From contig NZ_MCUN01000013.1 of the NCBI RefSeq assembly GCF_002873455.1, positions 186,001-250,000 of the forward strand: DNA of 64,000 bases, in the 5' to 3' direction. The notes beneath the pieces were generated by a model. The model saw nothing but the letters and a program-made list of their open reading frames with translations, ran no database searches and was not told the DNA's origin. Shown here piece after piece: positions 28,334 through 38,200 of this stretch. The translations under genes were made by a program, and so were the position numbers. Every line of letters begins with the position of its first letter. Position 1 is the stretch's first letter. This DNA comes from Vibrio splendidus (lineage in GTDB: Bacteria; Pseudomonadota; Gammaproteobacteria; Enterobacterales; Vibrionaceae).

Positions 28334-28397
28334 GCTTCTAAGAGCTATGGTTTCTTAGAGCTATAGCTTCTCAGAACTATAACTTCTTAGAGATAAG
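28334..28397. repeat. 16-bp imperfect tandem repeat, four copies
   Basis: Four abutting 16-base units (28334-28349, 28350-28365, 28366-28381, 28382-28397) share the core TTCT-x-AGAGCTAT. Units differ at a few bases. The last units overlap the final codons and stop of the sodium symporter, so repeat slippage would change the C-terminus. On the minus strand the repeat lies between the stop codon and the terminator. Confidence 0.7.
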
Positions 28398-29810
28398 CGC
28401 AGAGCCAGCAATGATACCAATACCGAGTAGCATGATTGCACCTTTACCGCTGTCGAAGCCAGAAGAGATACCCATGAACGCTACGATAGCGATAGCTACT
28501 GGGATGATGTACTTAACAAGTGTGTACCATAGACCGAATAGTGGGAAAGATACTTCACCGTCGTTAGTGATTTCTTTCTCTAGGTCAGCACGGTTTAGTC
28601 TCCAACCAGCGAAGATACATACCAACATACCGCCAACTGCTAGGAAGATTTTATCCGTTAGTAAGTCGAAGATATCAAATGCACCAGTACCAAACAGTGT
28701 TGGACCGAAGCCGCCAAGTGATAGAGAAGCGAAGATACATAGAATCGCCATTACTACACTTGCAGACAGTACTGCAGTCACACGCTTCATGCCTTTCTCA
28801 TCGATTAGGTACGAAACCACGACTTCAAGTAGAGATACTGAAGAAGTTAGTGCCGCAACACTTAGACCAACGAAGAACATTAGTGCAAATAGAAGACCAA
28901 CTACGCCGCCCATTTCAGCGAATAGCTGAGGAACAACAACGAACACTAGACCAGGACCCGCTGCAGGCTCCATGCCGAATGCGAACATTGCAGGGAACAT
29001 TGCAACACCAGCTAGGATAGCAACGCCTGTATCCATCGCCGTAACCATAGCTGTAGTTTGAACTAGGTTCTCTTTCTTCTTAAGGTAAGAACCGTAAGTC
29101 AACATACAACCCATACCAAGAGATAGTGAGAAGAATGCTTGACCTAGTGCTGCTAGAATTACACCGCTGTCTACTTTAGAGAAGTCAGGACTGAATAGGA
29201 ATTCAAGACCAGCCATCGCGCCCGGAAGCATTAGGCCTTTGATTGATACCACGATAAGGATGATGAAAAGAAGTGGCATCAGAATCTTACCCGCTTTCTC
29301 AATACCGCCAGAAATACCCTTCATAACGATAACAACGTTAAGTAGTAGGTATAGGCCCATCCACATAAGTGGTTGAACTGGGTTTGAGATAAAGCCACCG
29401 AAGCTGTCACCAATTGCTTCAGGTGCGTCTAGTAGACCACCAGCAATCTTACCGATGTATGCGATAGACCAGCCACCTACTACAGGGTAGAAACCCATGA
29501 TAAGTAGACCACTGACTACGCCGATAACACCAGCGAACGTCCAACGACGGTCAGTTGATTTAAATGCACCTACTGCTGATTTTTGCGTATGACGGCCAAT
29601 CGCAAATTCAGTCAGCATGACACTGAAACCGATGAAGATTACAAAAAACAGGTAAATTGCAACGAATGCACCGCCGCCACTTTCGCCTGCTGTGTAAGGG
29701 AATTTCCAAATGTTACCTAGACCAACAGCAGAACCTGCTGCAGCCATTACGAATCCTAATTTCGAACCCCAGGTATCGCGGGGTGTTGTGGTTGTATTAC
29801 TAGTGGCCAC
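28377..29810 (-). CDS. Sodium-dependent (NSS/SNF family) transporter
   Basis: 477 residues, GTG start with GGAG six bases before it. About eleven or twelve membrane helices. 'GFVMAAAGSAVGLGNIWKFP' is the helix-1 substrate/Na+ signature of the neurotransmitter:sodium symporter family (like LeuT/MhsT/TnaT). It probably takes up an amino acid with Na+, fitting a marine organism. The exact substrate is not readable. The C-terminus ends inside a 16-base tandem repeat. Confidence 0.93.
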   Translation of the reverse strand: MATSNTTTTPRDTWGSKLGFVMAAAGSAVGLGNIWKFPYTAGESGGGAFVAIYLFFVIFIGFSVMLTEFAIGRHTQKSAVGAFKSTDRRWTFAGVIGVVSGLLIMGFYPVVGGWSIAYIGKIAGGLLDAPEAIGDSFGGFISNPVQPLMWMGLYLLLNVVIVMKGISGGIEKAGKILMPLLFIILIVVSIKGLMLPGAMAGLEFLFSPDFSKVDSGVILAALGQAFFSLSLGMGCMLTYGSYLKKKENLVQTTAMVTAMDTGVAILAGVAMFPAMFAFGMEPAAGPGLVFVVVPQLFAEMGGVVGLLFALMFFVGLSVAALTSSVSLLEVVVSYLIDEKGMKRVTAVLSASVVMAILCIFASLSLGGFGPTLFGTGAFDIFDLLTDKIFLAVGGMLVCIFAGWRLNRADLEKEITNDGEVSFPLFGLWYTLVKYIIPVAIAIVAFMGISSGFDSGKGAIMLLGIGIIAGSALISKKL

Positions 29811-30176
29811 GTGTACTCCAAATTTTGTGTTATGTGATGTTGTGTTTTGCTTTGGGTGGCGTCTTTTAAAAGAAAGGCGTAAACAATAATTTACAACCCT
29901 AAAAGATTTGATTGACGCTCTTTGTATAGCAAGTAAACCAGTTTAAGAATAAAATTGGAAGCCCGAACCGTACAAATTTCGTTACCAATGTAAATTTTTA
30001 TGGTTAAATGCCGACTTTCCGTACAAAACAATCATTTTCTTCTTAAGTTAACTAAAACTTAACAACTTTAACCTGTTTACAGCTTTTGCTCTATTTTGTA
30101 AATAGTTGATTCCTTAAATTCCCATATCCGCAAAATAGCATTACTATCTAAGTGTCTCTTTTTTCGAGTATTCAAT
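29811..30176. other. Divergent promoter region, symporter / clsA
   Basis: About 365 AT-rich bases between divergent genes. I looked for a glycine riboswitch, because such riboswitches precede some vibrio Na+ symporters, and saw none of its conserved boxes. No clear palindromic operator was found. It presumably holds both promoters. Confidence 0.5.
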
Positions 30177-31631
30177 GTGGAAAAGCTCTACCATTTTTTA
30201 ACTTTGGCTTCTGTTGCTTTGTACTGGGTTCTCGTAGCCGGTGTGACCTTTCGTGTCGTACTAAAACGACGCTCTGTCAGCGTTTCTCTCGCATGGTTGA
30301 TGGTTATCTACATTATCCCGATTGTTGGCGTAGGCTGTTATTTCCTTTTCGGAGAGCTAAACCTAGGTAGAAAGCGGGCTGAGCGCGCACATCGTATGTT
30401 TACTCCGTTTGGTGATTGGTTCCGCCAATTAAATGATTGTCAGGTTCACCTTCCAGGTAAAGTTGGTTCCCCAATTCACAAGATTGATGAGCTTTGTAAT
30501 AATCGAATGGGTATTCCTGCACTCAGTGGGAACACACTTTCACTGCAAGCTTCACCCAATGAGATCCTGCACGCAATTATCGAAGATATAGAAAATGCAC
30601 AAACCAGTATCAAGATGGTTTTCTACATTTGGCATCCTGGTGGCCTAACCGATTCCGTAGCCTCCGCGCTGATTCGAGCGGCCAAGCGCGGCGTAGATGT
30701 TAAGGTTTTACTCGACTCGGCAGGTAGCCCGCGCTTTTTCAAAAGTCATTGGCACTCAATGATGAAAGACGCTGGTGTGCAAGTTGTGCAAGCATTAGAA
30801 GTAAGCCCTTGGCGTATTTTCTTACGCCGCTTAGATCTAAGACAACACCGTAAAATCATCGTGATTGATGAAATCATCGCCTATACTGGTTCGATGAACA
30901 TGGTTGATCCCGCTCATTTCAAGCAAAGCTCTGGCGTTGGTCAATGGATCGACGTAATGGTCAGAGTCACCGGGCCAACCGTTAACGTATTGTCGGCAAT
31001 TCATGGTTGGGACTGGGAAGTCGAGACGGGCGAACGAATTCTCCCCGACATACCAGAATGCCCTGTTGAAGAAATAATGACCCATCATCCGGTTCAAGTT
31101 GTTCCATCGGGCCCAGGTATGCCTGAATATTTGATTTTGCAAGTTTTGACCATTGCCATTAATCAGGCAAATCGATCAGTACGCATCACAACACCTTATT
31201 TTGTCCCAAGTGCCGATTTACTCGAAACACTTAAAATGACAGCGCAAAGGGGTGTAAACGTAGAACTGATCATTCCACACAACAACGATTCATTGATGGT
31301 TAAATGGGCTTCTCGCGCTTTCTATACAGAGTTACTTGAAGCTGGCGTTAAGATTTACGAATTTTACGGTGGCCTTCTTCACACCAAATCGGTAGTGATT
31401 GATGAAGAGTTTTGCTTAATCGGAACGGTCAATATCGACATGCGTAGCCTTTGGTTAAACTTCGAAGTGACACTAGCCGTTGATGACGTACACTTCACCA
31501 AGCAACTGTTTGATTTGCAGCAATCCTATATTGAATCATCTCATCCAGTGGAATTGGAGCAATGGGAGCAACGAAACTTACGTAACAAATTCTTCGAACG
31601 ACTGTTCTACTTGTTCAACCCACTGCTGTAA
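30177..31631 (+). CDS. clsA: Cardiolipin synthase A
   Basis: 484 residues, GTG start; the N-terminus lines up with E. coli ClsA. Two N-terminal membrane helices (about residues 5-25 and 35-60) are followed by two phospholipase-D (HKD) motifs, HRKIIVIDEIIAYTGSMN and HTKSVVIDEEFCLIGTVN, with intact His, Lys and Asp. It joins two phosphatidylglycerols to make cardiolipin at the inner membrane. Length equals E. coli ClsA (486). Monocistronic. An AT-rich inverted repeat follows. Confidence 0.96.
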   Translation: MEKLYHFLTLASVALYWVLVAGVTFRVVLKRRSVSVSLAWLMVIYIIPIVGVGCYFLFGELNLGRKRAERAHRMFTPFGDWFRQLNDCQVHLPGKVGSPIHKIDELCNNRMGIPALSGNTLSLQASPNEILHAIIEDIENAQTSIKMVFYIWHPGGLTDSVASALIRAAKRGVDVKVLLDSAGSPRFFKSHWHSMMKDAGVQVVQALEVSPWRIFLRRLDLRQHRKIIVIDEIIAYTGSMNMVDPAHFKQSSGVGQWIDVMVRVTGPTVNVLSAIHGWDWEVETGERILPDIPECPVEEIMTHHPVQVVPSGPGMPEYLILQVLTIAINQANRSVRITTPYFVPSADLLETLKMTAQRGVNVELIIPHNNDSLMVKWASRAFYTELLEAGVKIYEFYGGLLHTKSVVIDEEFCLIGTVNIDMRSLWLNFEVTLAVDDVHFTKQLFDLQQSYIESSHPVELEQWEQRNLRNKFFERLFYLFNPLL

Positions 31632-31677
31632 TCCAATCAATGAGTCCACTACGACTCTTCACTCGCTGCTTATCGGA

Positions 31678-31717
31678 TTTTTAACCTTTTACAATAAAAG
31701 ACGTGAAAGGTTAAAAA
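31678..31717. repeat. 12-bp AT-rich inverted repeat after clsA
   Basis: TTTTTAACCTTT (31678-31689) and AAAGGTTAAAAA (31706-31717) are perfectly complementary around a 16-base loop. It lies 46 bases after clsA stops and about 100 before metC starts. It lacks the GC-rich stem of a normal terminator. It may be an operator, a weak terminator or an mRNA-stabilising stem. Confidence 0.55.
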
Positions 31718-31814
31718 GCGAAAGAAAAGCATAAAAACTCCCCCTCAGCTCTTGCTTTGAATGCTATTGGCATGTTTTAAATAGGACATAACCGATTGAT
31801 AAGGAATTCACAGC

Positions 31815-32999
31815 ATGTCCGAAAACAAAACCACTAAACTGATCACTGCAGGTCGTGATAAAAAGTGGACTAATGGTGTCGTTAATCCACCAGTACAACG
31901 CGCTTCTACCGTCGTGTTCAACTCAGTAGAAGAGAAACGCAAAGCTACGATTAATCGTGCTAATAAAACGCTTTTTTACGGACGCCGTGGAACCAACACT
32001 CATTTCGCTTTCCAAGATGCTATGGTTGAAGTCGAAGGCGGCGCGGGTTGTGCACTCTACCCTTGTGGTACTGCAGCCATTTCAAATGCCATTCTTTCTT
32101 TTGTAGAAACAGGCGATCATATTCTGATGGTCGACACCTGTTACGAGCCGACTCGTGATTTCTGTGACACCATCATGAAGAAGATGGGTGTAGAGACGAC
32201 CTACTACGAACCAACGATTGGCGAAGGTATCCAAGACCTTATCAAGCCAAATACCAAGGTATTATTTACCGAGTCTCCAGGTTCAGTCACCATGGAAGTT
32301 CAAGATGTTCCGACTCTGGCTCGTATTGCTCACGAACATGACATCGTCGTTATGCTTGATAATACTTGGGCGGCAGGTGTGAACTTCTCACCATTTGATT
32401 TCGGTGTTAATATCTCGATTCAAGCAGCAACCAAATACATTGTTGGTCATTCTGACGTAATGTTGGGTACTGCAGTAGCCAATGAAAAATGTTGGGATCA
32501 ACTAAGAGAGCAAAGCTACCTGATGGGGCAATGTGTCTCGCCAGATGACGCTTATTTAGCACTTCGTGGTATTCGTACTCTTGACGTTCGATTGCGCCAA
32601 CACGCAGAGAGCAGCTTGAAAGTCGCTAAATGGTTGGAGACTCGACCTGAGGTTGATCATGTTCGCCACCCTGCCCTTGAGTCTTGCCCGGGCCATGAAT
32701 TCTTCAAACGAGATTTTACTGGCGGTAATGGTTTGTTCTCTTTCGTACTGAAGAACTCAAATCCACAAGCAACTACAGCACTGCTTGATGGCATGACACA
32801 CTTTAGTATGGGTTACTCATGGGGTGGTTTTGAAAGCTTGATTCTAGCGAACGAGCCGAGCAGCTTTAATAGCCTGAGAACGATAGCGAACCCTAATTTC
32901 GAAGGTACCTTAATACGCGTCCATATCGGCTTGGAAGACGTTGATGACCTGATTGCGGATATAGAAGCGGGGTTAGAGCGTTACAGCGCTCTGGTTTAA
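31815..32999 (+). CDS. metC: Cystathionine beta-lyase
   Basis: 394 residues. The Cys/Met-metabolism PLP fold is clear: the PLP-binding Lys lies in 'AATKYIVGHSDVMLGT' (about residue 212), with YPCGTAAISNAI, SPGSVTMEVQDV and MLDNTWAAGVNFSPF around the cofactor. Length matches E. coli MetC (395). It cleaves cystathionine to homocysteine, ammonia and pyruvate in methionine synthesis. MetJ control is possible; a single AGACGT lies at 31698-31703 but I see no tandem box. A GC-containing hairpin follows. Confidence 0.94.
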   Translation: MSENKTTKLITAGRDKKWTNGVVNPPVQRASTVVFNSVEEKRKATINRANKTLFYGRRGTNTHFAFQDAMVEVEGGAGCALYPCGTAAISNAILSFVETGDHILMVDTCYEPTRDFCDTIMKKMGVETTYYEPTIGEGIQDLIKPNTKVLFTESPGSVTMEVQDVPTLARIAHEHDIVVMLDNTWAAGVNFSPFDFGVNISIQAATKYIVGHSDVMLGTAVANEKCWDQLREQSYLMGQCVSPDDAYLALRGIRTLDVRLRQHAESSLKVAKWLETRPEVDHVRHPALESCPGHEFFKRDFTGGNGLFSFVLKNSNPQATTALLDGMTHFSMGYSWGGFESLILANEPSSFNSLRTIANPNFEGTLIRVHIGLEDVDDLIADIEAGLERYSALV

Positions 33000-33023
33000 C
33001 CTAAACGCAGGGGCTAAATTAAT

Positions 33024-33051
33024 CAACAAGGCAGGATATTCCGCCTTGTTG
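33024..33051 (+). terminator. Probable metC terminator
   Basis: CAACAAGGC pairs with GCCTTGTTG, with inner GGA/TCC extension. No clear T-run follows, so confidence is moderate. Confidence 0.55.
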
Positions 33052-33093
33052 AGTTAAGCGTATAAGTTCACTAAGAAGTTTGCGTCACGACAG

Positions 33094-33564
33094 TTATTGA
33101 ACCTTAAAGCAAGCTGAGTTAAAAATTTCAGAACGATGCTTATTGAACAGATACAAAGACTGTTCATTCATCGCAATAGTGTAATCAATGGTCACTCCTT
33201 TATAACTGCTGTATTCTTGATTGATAATGGGGTCATGGAAAAGTGTCGCAGTTCTAACATCTAAGATACTCATCGACATATTGTTTCCATCAAGACCATA
33301 GTAACCAGAGTAAAGGTTTTCCATCGTCCCCTTCCGACCATCTTTCCCTGTAATCGTCACAAACTCTCTAATACTAAATGTTTGATCCGACTGAAAGGTA
33401 ATACTCATGCGCTCGTAAAGCGATTGATACGGTTGGAATGACTCAGACAAGAAATCAGTTTTAATCGTTTTACAATGCCATCTTGTACCCGCCAAGACGT
33501 TTTGTTCCCACAAGAAACTTGCCGTTGTTATTGCCAATAGAATGAACAAGCCAATCAGTCGCAA
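33094..33564 (-). CDS. Small membrane-anchored periplasmic protein, ToxS/VtrC-like partner
   Basis: 156 residues, TTG start inside the end of the upstream regulator gene (10-base overlap). One N-terminal membrane helix (about residues 3-24), then a ~130-residue periplasmic domain with many beta strands and two Cys (near residues 31 and 152). ToxS, TcpH and VtrC are all short, single-helix proteins encoded directly behind, and often overlapping, a ToxR-type regulator, and stabilise or complete its periplasmic sensor. I infer the same role here from size, topology and gene arrangement; sequence identity to ToxS is not evident by eye. Confidence 0.72.
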   Translation of the reverse strand: MRLIGLFILLAITTASFLWEQNVLAGTRWHCKTIKTDFLSESFQPYQSLYERMSITFQSDQTFSIREFVTITGKDGRKGTMENLYSGYYGLDGNNMSMSILDVRTATLFHDPIINQEYSSYKGVTIDYTIAMNEQSLYLFNKHRSEIFNSACFKVQ

Positions 33565-34547
33565 AAGTTGGCCCTCTTTTCCATATACTGTGCAAAAGAC
33601 TCAAAAGATGACTCTATATTGAAAATCGAGGCTCCGTAATTCAGCGCCTCGCCATTTTTCTTCTGAATCAACATATATAACGCGTCACTCTCAGGCTGGT
33701 CTACTGACGGGTAAATACGGACAAATACATCAACATTACAATGGCTAGGTATCACACCTATTAACTTTTGAGTAATTGCAGGCAACGCATAGGCTTCATT
33801 GTGAACAATATGGAAAAAGTAGTGGTTGGTACCACCTGTGACGTTGTCTCGATACTCTGTTTTATCAATAAAATAAGGCTGTGGCGTGGAGTAGGTTCGG
33901 AAAAGGTTAAATGCAGTCACGACTAAGCAAACCAGTGCGATCAGATAGCCCGCCTTAATGAGATAATCATTTGTTGCTGTTTTAGAAGATACTAGGCCAA
34001 CAGTATTTTGAGCACAATTGGGGGCGATGGTTTGCTGAGAAGCAGAGGCGGGATCCGAAATAGCGACGGACTCAGTAACCGAAGGTGCCATAGGAAGCTC
34101 ATCCATTGAAGCAGATGTTGAAACTAACAGCTCATCAGTTACTGACGACTGAGGCTCTAGCTTTGAATCGCTTGACTCGAGTACCTTTATCGTCGCTTGA
34201 GAAGATGCTATCTCAGTTATGTTGAACTTACTCGAGTCATCAATTTCAAGTGAATACCCTGTCTTGCTAACAGTACGAATCGTCGCGCAACCACAAGTTA
34301 TCCTAGACAGTGTTTTTCGAATCTTTGAGATAACGTTAGTCAGAGCTTGCTCTGAAACAATGACATTACCCCAACACCTATCAAATATCAGACCTCGCTC
34401 GATGCACTCTCCGGCATTTTCAAGCAAGAATAGAAACACCTTACCTTCTAACGGCGCGATAGTTTCTACGTGGCCATCTTCACGCACAAACTGCCTAAGC
34501 AAGGGATCATAACTAGCATCGCATATTTGGTAGCTTTGTTGTTTCAC
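33555..34547 (-). CDS. ToxR-type membrane-bound transcriptional regulator
   Basis: 330 residues, GTG start. An OmpR-type winged-helix DNA-binding domain (residues 1-105; 'LEGKVFLFLLENAGECIERG', 'SEQALTNVISKIRKTL', 'TVSKTGYSLEI') is followed by a Ser/Thr/Glu-rich cytoplasmic linker, one membrane helix (about residues 200-216) and a ~110-residue periplasmic domain with two Cys. This is the ToxR/TcpP/VtrA layout. The periplasmic domain is probably a sensor (bile salts for ToxR and VtrA). The gene overlaps its partner by 10 bases. It is unlikely to be the housekeeping ToxR, whose neighbour is htpG rather than metC/tag. Confidence 0.88.
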   Translation of the reverse strand: MKQQSYQICDASYDPLLRQFVREDGHVETIAPLEGKVFLFLLENAGECIERGLIFDRCWGNVIVSEQALTNVISKIRKTLSRITCGCATIRTVSKTGYSLEIDDSSKFNITEIASSQATIKVLESSDSKLEPQSSVTDELLVSTSASMDELPMAPSVTESVAISDPASASQQTIAPNCAQNTVGLVSSKTATNDYLIKAGYLIALVCLVVTAFNLFRTYSTPQPYFIDKTEYRDNVTGGTNHYFFHIVHNEAYALPAITQKLIGVIPSHCNVDVFVRIYPSVDQPESDALYMLIQKKNGEALNYGASIFNIESSFESFAQYMEKRANFCD

Positions 34548-34656
34548 TATCGTCTTCTAGGTTTGAATTCGGTCGCATATGATATTAAATAGTTTACAAA
34601 TGACCAGTAAATTTTCCAATTTTCACGTAATTATTTCGCGACAAGAAATAACACTT

Positions 34657-35223
34657 TTATTTGTGTGGACAACCTTCTAAATGATCATTAACCATACCTG
34701 TCGCTTGCATAAACGCGTAACAGATTGTTTCACCTACAAACTTAAAACCTCTTTTTTTCAAAAACTTACTCATTGCCTTAGATCGTTCGGTAGAAGCGGG
34801 AACTTGAGACATCTCAGTCCAGTTGTTCTCTATCACCTTGTTATCGACAAATTGCCATAAAGCATTTGATAAAGACCCAAACTCTTTCTGGAGTTCAAGC
34901 GCTGCTCGAGCATTGCCGTATACAGAGGCTATCTTGCCCTTATGCTTAACCACATCGAAGTTTTCAATGATATAGGGCACGTTCTCTTCGTTCATCGCTG
35001 CAAGCTTATTGAGATCATAGTTATCAAACGCAGCACGATAGCCTTCACGCTTTTTGAGTATCGTAATCCAACTAAGACCAGCTTGAGCACCTTCTAAAGT
35101 AATGAACTCAAACAGAACTTGGTCATCATAAACAGGTACGCCCCACTCTGCGTCGTGATATTCCCTTTCTAATTCGTGCTTAAGTGCCCATGCACACGTT
35201 CTATCCGATGTATTCGCTTCCAT
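34657..35223 (-). CDS. tag: DNA-3-methyladenine glycosylase I
   Basis: 188 residues from ATG 35223; the frame runs on to 35268 but E. coli Tag aligns from here. 'YHDAEWGVP' and 'LEGAQAGLSWITILKKREGY' are characteristic. The zinc ligands of Tag are conserved: Cys10, His23, and the C-terminal His and Cys in NDHLEGCPH. It removes 3-methyladenine from alkylated DNA. Its start is preceded by GAGA about eight bases away. It lies behind the RND operon terminator. Confidence 0.95.
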   Translation of the reverse strand: MEANTSDRTCAWALKHELEREYHDAEWGVPVYDDQVLFEFITLEGAQAGLSWITILKKREGYRAAFDNYDLNKLAAMNEENVPYIIENFDVVKHKGKIASVYGNARAALELQKEFGSLSNALWQFVDNKVIENNWTEMSQVPASTERSKAMSKFLKKRGFKFVGETICYAFMQATGMVNDHLEGCPHK

Positions 35224-35254
35224 TTTTACGGTCTCTTTTAATAATCGTGTATAA

Positions 35255-35283
35255 AAATAATGCCCCAATCTGGGGCATTATTT
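35255..35283 (-). terminator. Terminator of the RND efflux operon
   Basis: A perfect 13-bp stem (AAATAATGCCCCA with TGGGGCATTATTT) and a 3-base loop, 17 bases after the RND stop on the minus strand. The AT-rich distal arm provides the T-run. Confidence 0.88.
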
Positions 35284-35299
35284 CAAAGGTTAATTAACG

Positions 35300-38200
35300 T
35301 TAAGCCACTTCAATTTTATGGAATAGGCGATACAGAACTGGCACTACGATTAGCGTCAATACGGTGGCAAAACCCAAACCAAACATGATGGTTACCGCCA
35401 TCGGCTTGAAGAAGATATCAGGCAGTAACGGGATCATACCTAGAATCGTTGTAATCGCTGCCATACATACTGGGCGAACACGACTCAATGCTGCGTCAAC
35501 TACCGCTACATAAGGGTCTTTACCTGATTTCATTTCAATCTCAATTTGATCAAGTAATACGATACCGTTCTTGAGTAGCATCCCGGATAAGCTCAAAAAG
35601 CCTAATAATGCCATAAATCCAAATGGTGTATTCAACGCTAACAAGCCCGTCGTTACCCCGATTAGCGCTAATGGAACCGTTAACCAAACAATCAGCGGCT
35701 CTTTGACCGAGTTGAACAAGAACACGGTAATCAAGAACATGAACAGGTAACCCATCGGCATCGTGGTAAACAGTGACGCTTGTGCATCAGCAGATGACTC
35801 ATATTCACCACCCCACTCCAGTGAGTAGCCCGGTGGCATTTCAATCGCTTCAATCTGTGGTTGTAGGCGTTTCTGTAGAGTCGAAGCAGTTTCTTCACCC
35901 AACAAGTCATTATCGGCCATAACCGTCAACATACGTTTACGGTTTTTGCGGATGATAAGTGGATCTTCCCATTCCAACTCGTAACCCAAGGTCACTTGTT
36001 GCAGTGGGATATATTCACTTAATGCCGGGCTCCAGATCTTCATTCCTTCGATGTTACGGATGTCCACGCGCTCATCTTCGGGTAAACGAGCCACGATAGG
36101 CATCAGTGTAGTACCATCACGGTAAACACCAATTGCTTTCCCAGAGAAAGACATCGCTAAGAAATCATCAACGTCAGATTTGGTAATACCATAACGACGC
36201 GCTTGGCTTTCATTGAACTGAGGCTCCAAGACCTTAGTTCTTTCACGCCAATCGTGACGAACGTTAAACGCTCCATCATCGGCACGCATGATGTCCATAA
36301 CCTGAGATGCTATTGAACGTAAAACCGTTGGATCAGAACCAACAATTCGCGCTTCAATTTTAGCACCGCCACCAGGACCTAATTCAATCTGCTTAAGTTT
36401 GTAATCGATCTCAGGGAACTGACCGTTTACATGTTCACGGAAACGCAGCATTAACCCTTCAAGCACTTCATAACTTTTCACACGAACCGTTATCTCGCCG
36501 TATGCGCTATAACTTTTCTCTGGCGCATAAGTCAGCATGAAACGTTGCAAACCTTTACCCGCCGTCGTGGTGATATGTTCAACTTCATCCTGCTCTGCTA
36601 ACCAACTTTCAAGCACTTTAAGCTTAGTGTTGGTCGCTCGAATATCCGTACCTTCCGGCATCCAGACATCGACTTGGAACATCGGCGTTGTCGAAGATGG
36701 GAAAAAGGCTTGTTTTACAAAGCCAAAACCATAAACGCTCGCACCTAAACCAATCACCAGAACGAACATGGTTAGCCACGCACGCTTCATACAGAATTCA
36801 AGGAAGTTTTTATAGATAACAAAAACCATCCCGTTGTATGGGTCTTTGCCTTCGTTATCAGGATCAACCTTTTGTCCTCTGAAAAAGATATCGGCAAAAA
36901 ACGGCGTGATCGAGATAGCAGTAAACCAACTCAGCATTAATGAAATCAATAGTACCGTGAACAAGGTGCCACAGTATTCGCCCGTTGAATCTTCAGACAA
37001 ACCAATTGGAGCAAACGCGGTGACTGCAATCACCGTTGCGCCAAGCAGTGGCCATTTGGTTTGAGTCACGATATCAGTGGCGGCCTGCATCCGGGTTCGC
37101 CCCTTCTGCGTGCCGATCAATATCCCCTCCACCACCACAATGGCATTATCCACCAGCATACCCAAGGCAATAACCAACGCGCCCAGTGAAATACGTTGAA
37201 GATCGATTTTGAAGTACTGCATGAAAATGAAGGTGCCGAATACGGTCAATAACAGTATCAAACCAATCAACAGACCCGATCGTACTCCCATGAAGAACAG
37301 TAACACCACGATTACGATCGCAACCGCCTGCCCTAAACTCACCACAAATCCGCTTACCGACTTGTTTACCTCTTTAGGTTGGTTATAAACCTCGGAGATG
37401 TCGATACCGACGGGTTGTTGATATTTAAGCTCGGCGAGTCTTCGGTCAAAATCTTCCCCCACAGCGACCACGTTTACGCCTTGCGCAAAAGAGACCCCGA
37501 GGTTAAGTGCGAGCTTACCGTTGTAACCAATGATATTACTTGGCACTTCAACATAACCGCGAGTCACGTCAGCAACATCTTTTAAGTAGATAAGCCCTTG
37601 AGCGCCCCCTTCAGTAAGAATTAAATCACCTAATTGCTCAACATTCTTAAACTCGCCCGTTGGATGGATTCGTATGTATTCGTCACCTATTCTTACCGCT
37701 CCCGCATTTGAAACAACGTTTTGAGTCGATAGAAGGTTAAACACCGTGCTTGGAGACAGGCCCAGAGAGCTTATCCGTTTCATCGATATCTCAATGAACA
37801 CTTGCTCTTGTTGTTGACCGGAAACCGAGACCTTGCTGACCCCATCAACCAACTCTAGTTCTCGCCTTAGGTAGTCAATGTAATCCAGCAGCTCTTTGTA
37901 GCTATAGCCATCACCCGTCACCGCCAGCAAAATACCGTAAACGTCACCGAAGTCATCGATGACTTGAGGATCATTCACCCCGGGCGGTAACTCCACCTTG
38001 AGATCATTTACTTTTCGGCGAAGCTCATCCCAGATTTGCGGAAGATCATCTGGGCCGTAGTTATTCTTCATCGTCACCGTTACCTGTGATAGGCCGCGGC
38101 TCGAGATAGAGTTAACTTCGTCCACATAGGTAAGTTGTTGAATCGCTTTTTCTAGTGGGTAAGTCACTTCTTCTTCGACTTGTTGAGGTGTGGCCCCTGG

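Noticed and set aside
29811..30176. Possible glycine riboswitch before the sodium symporter
   Set aside because: Its conserved boxes and paired aptamers are not seen; the transporter also belongs to a different family from the one usually controlled this way.
31632..31814. MetJ operator before metC
   Set aside because: Only one AGACGT half site occurs and no tandem eight-base boxes are visible.
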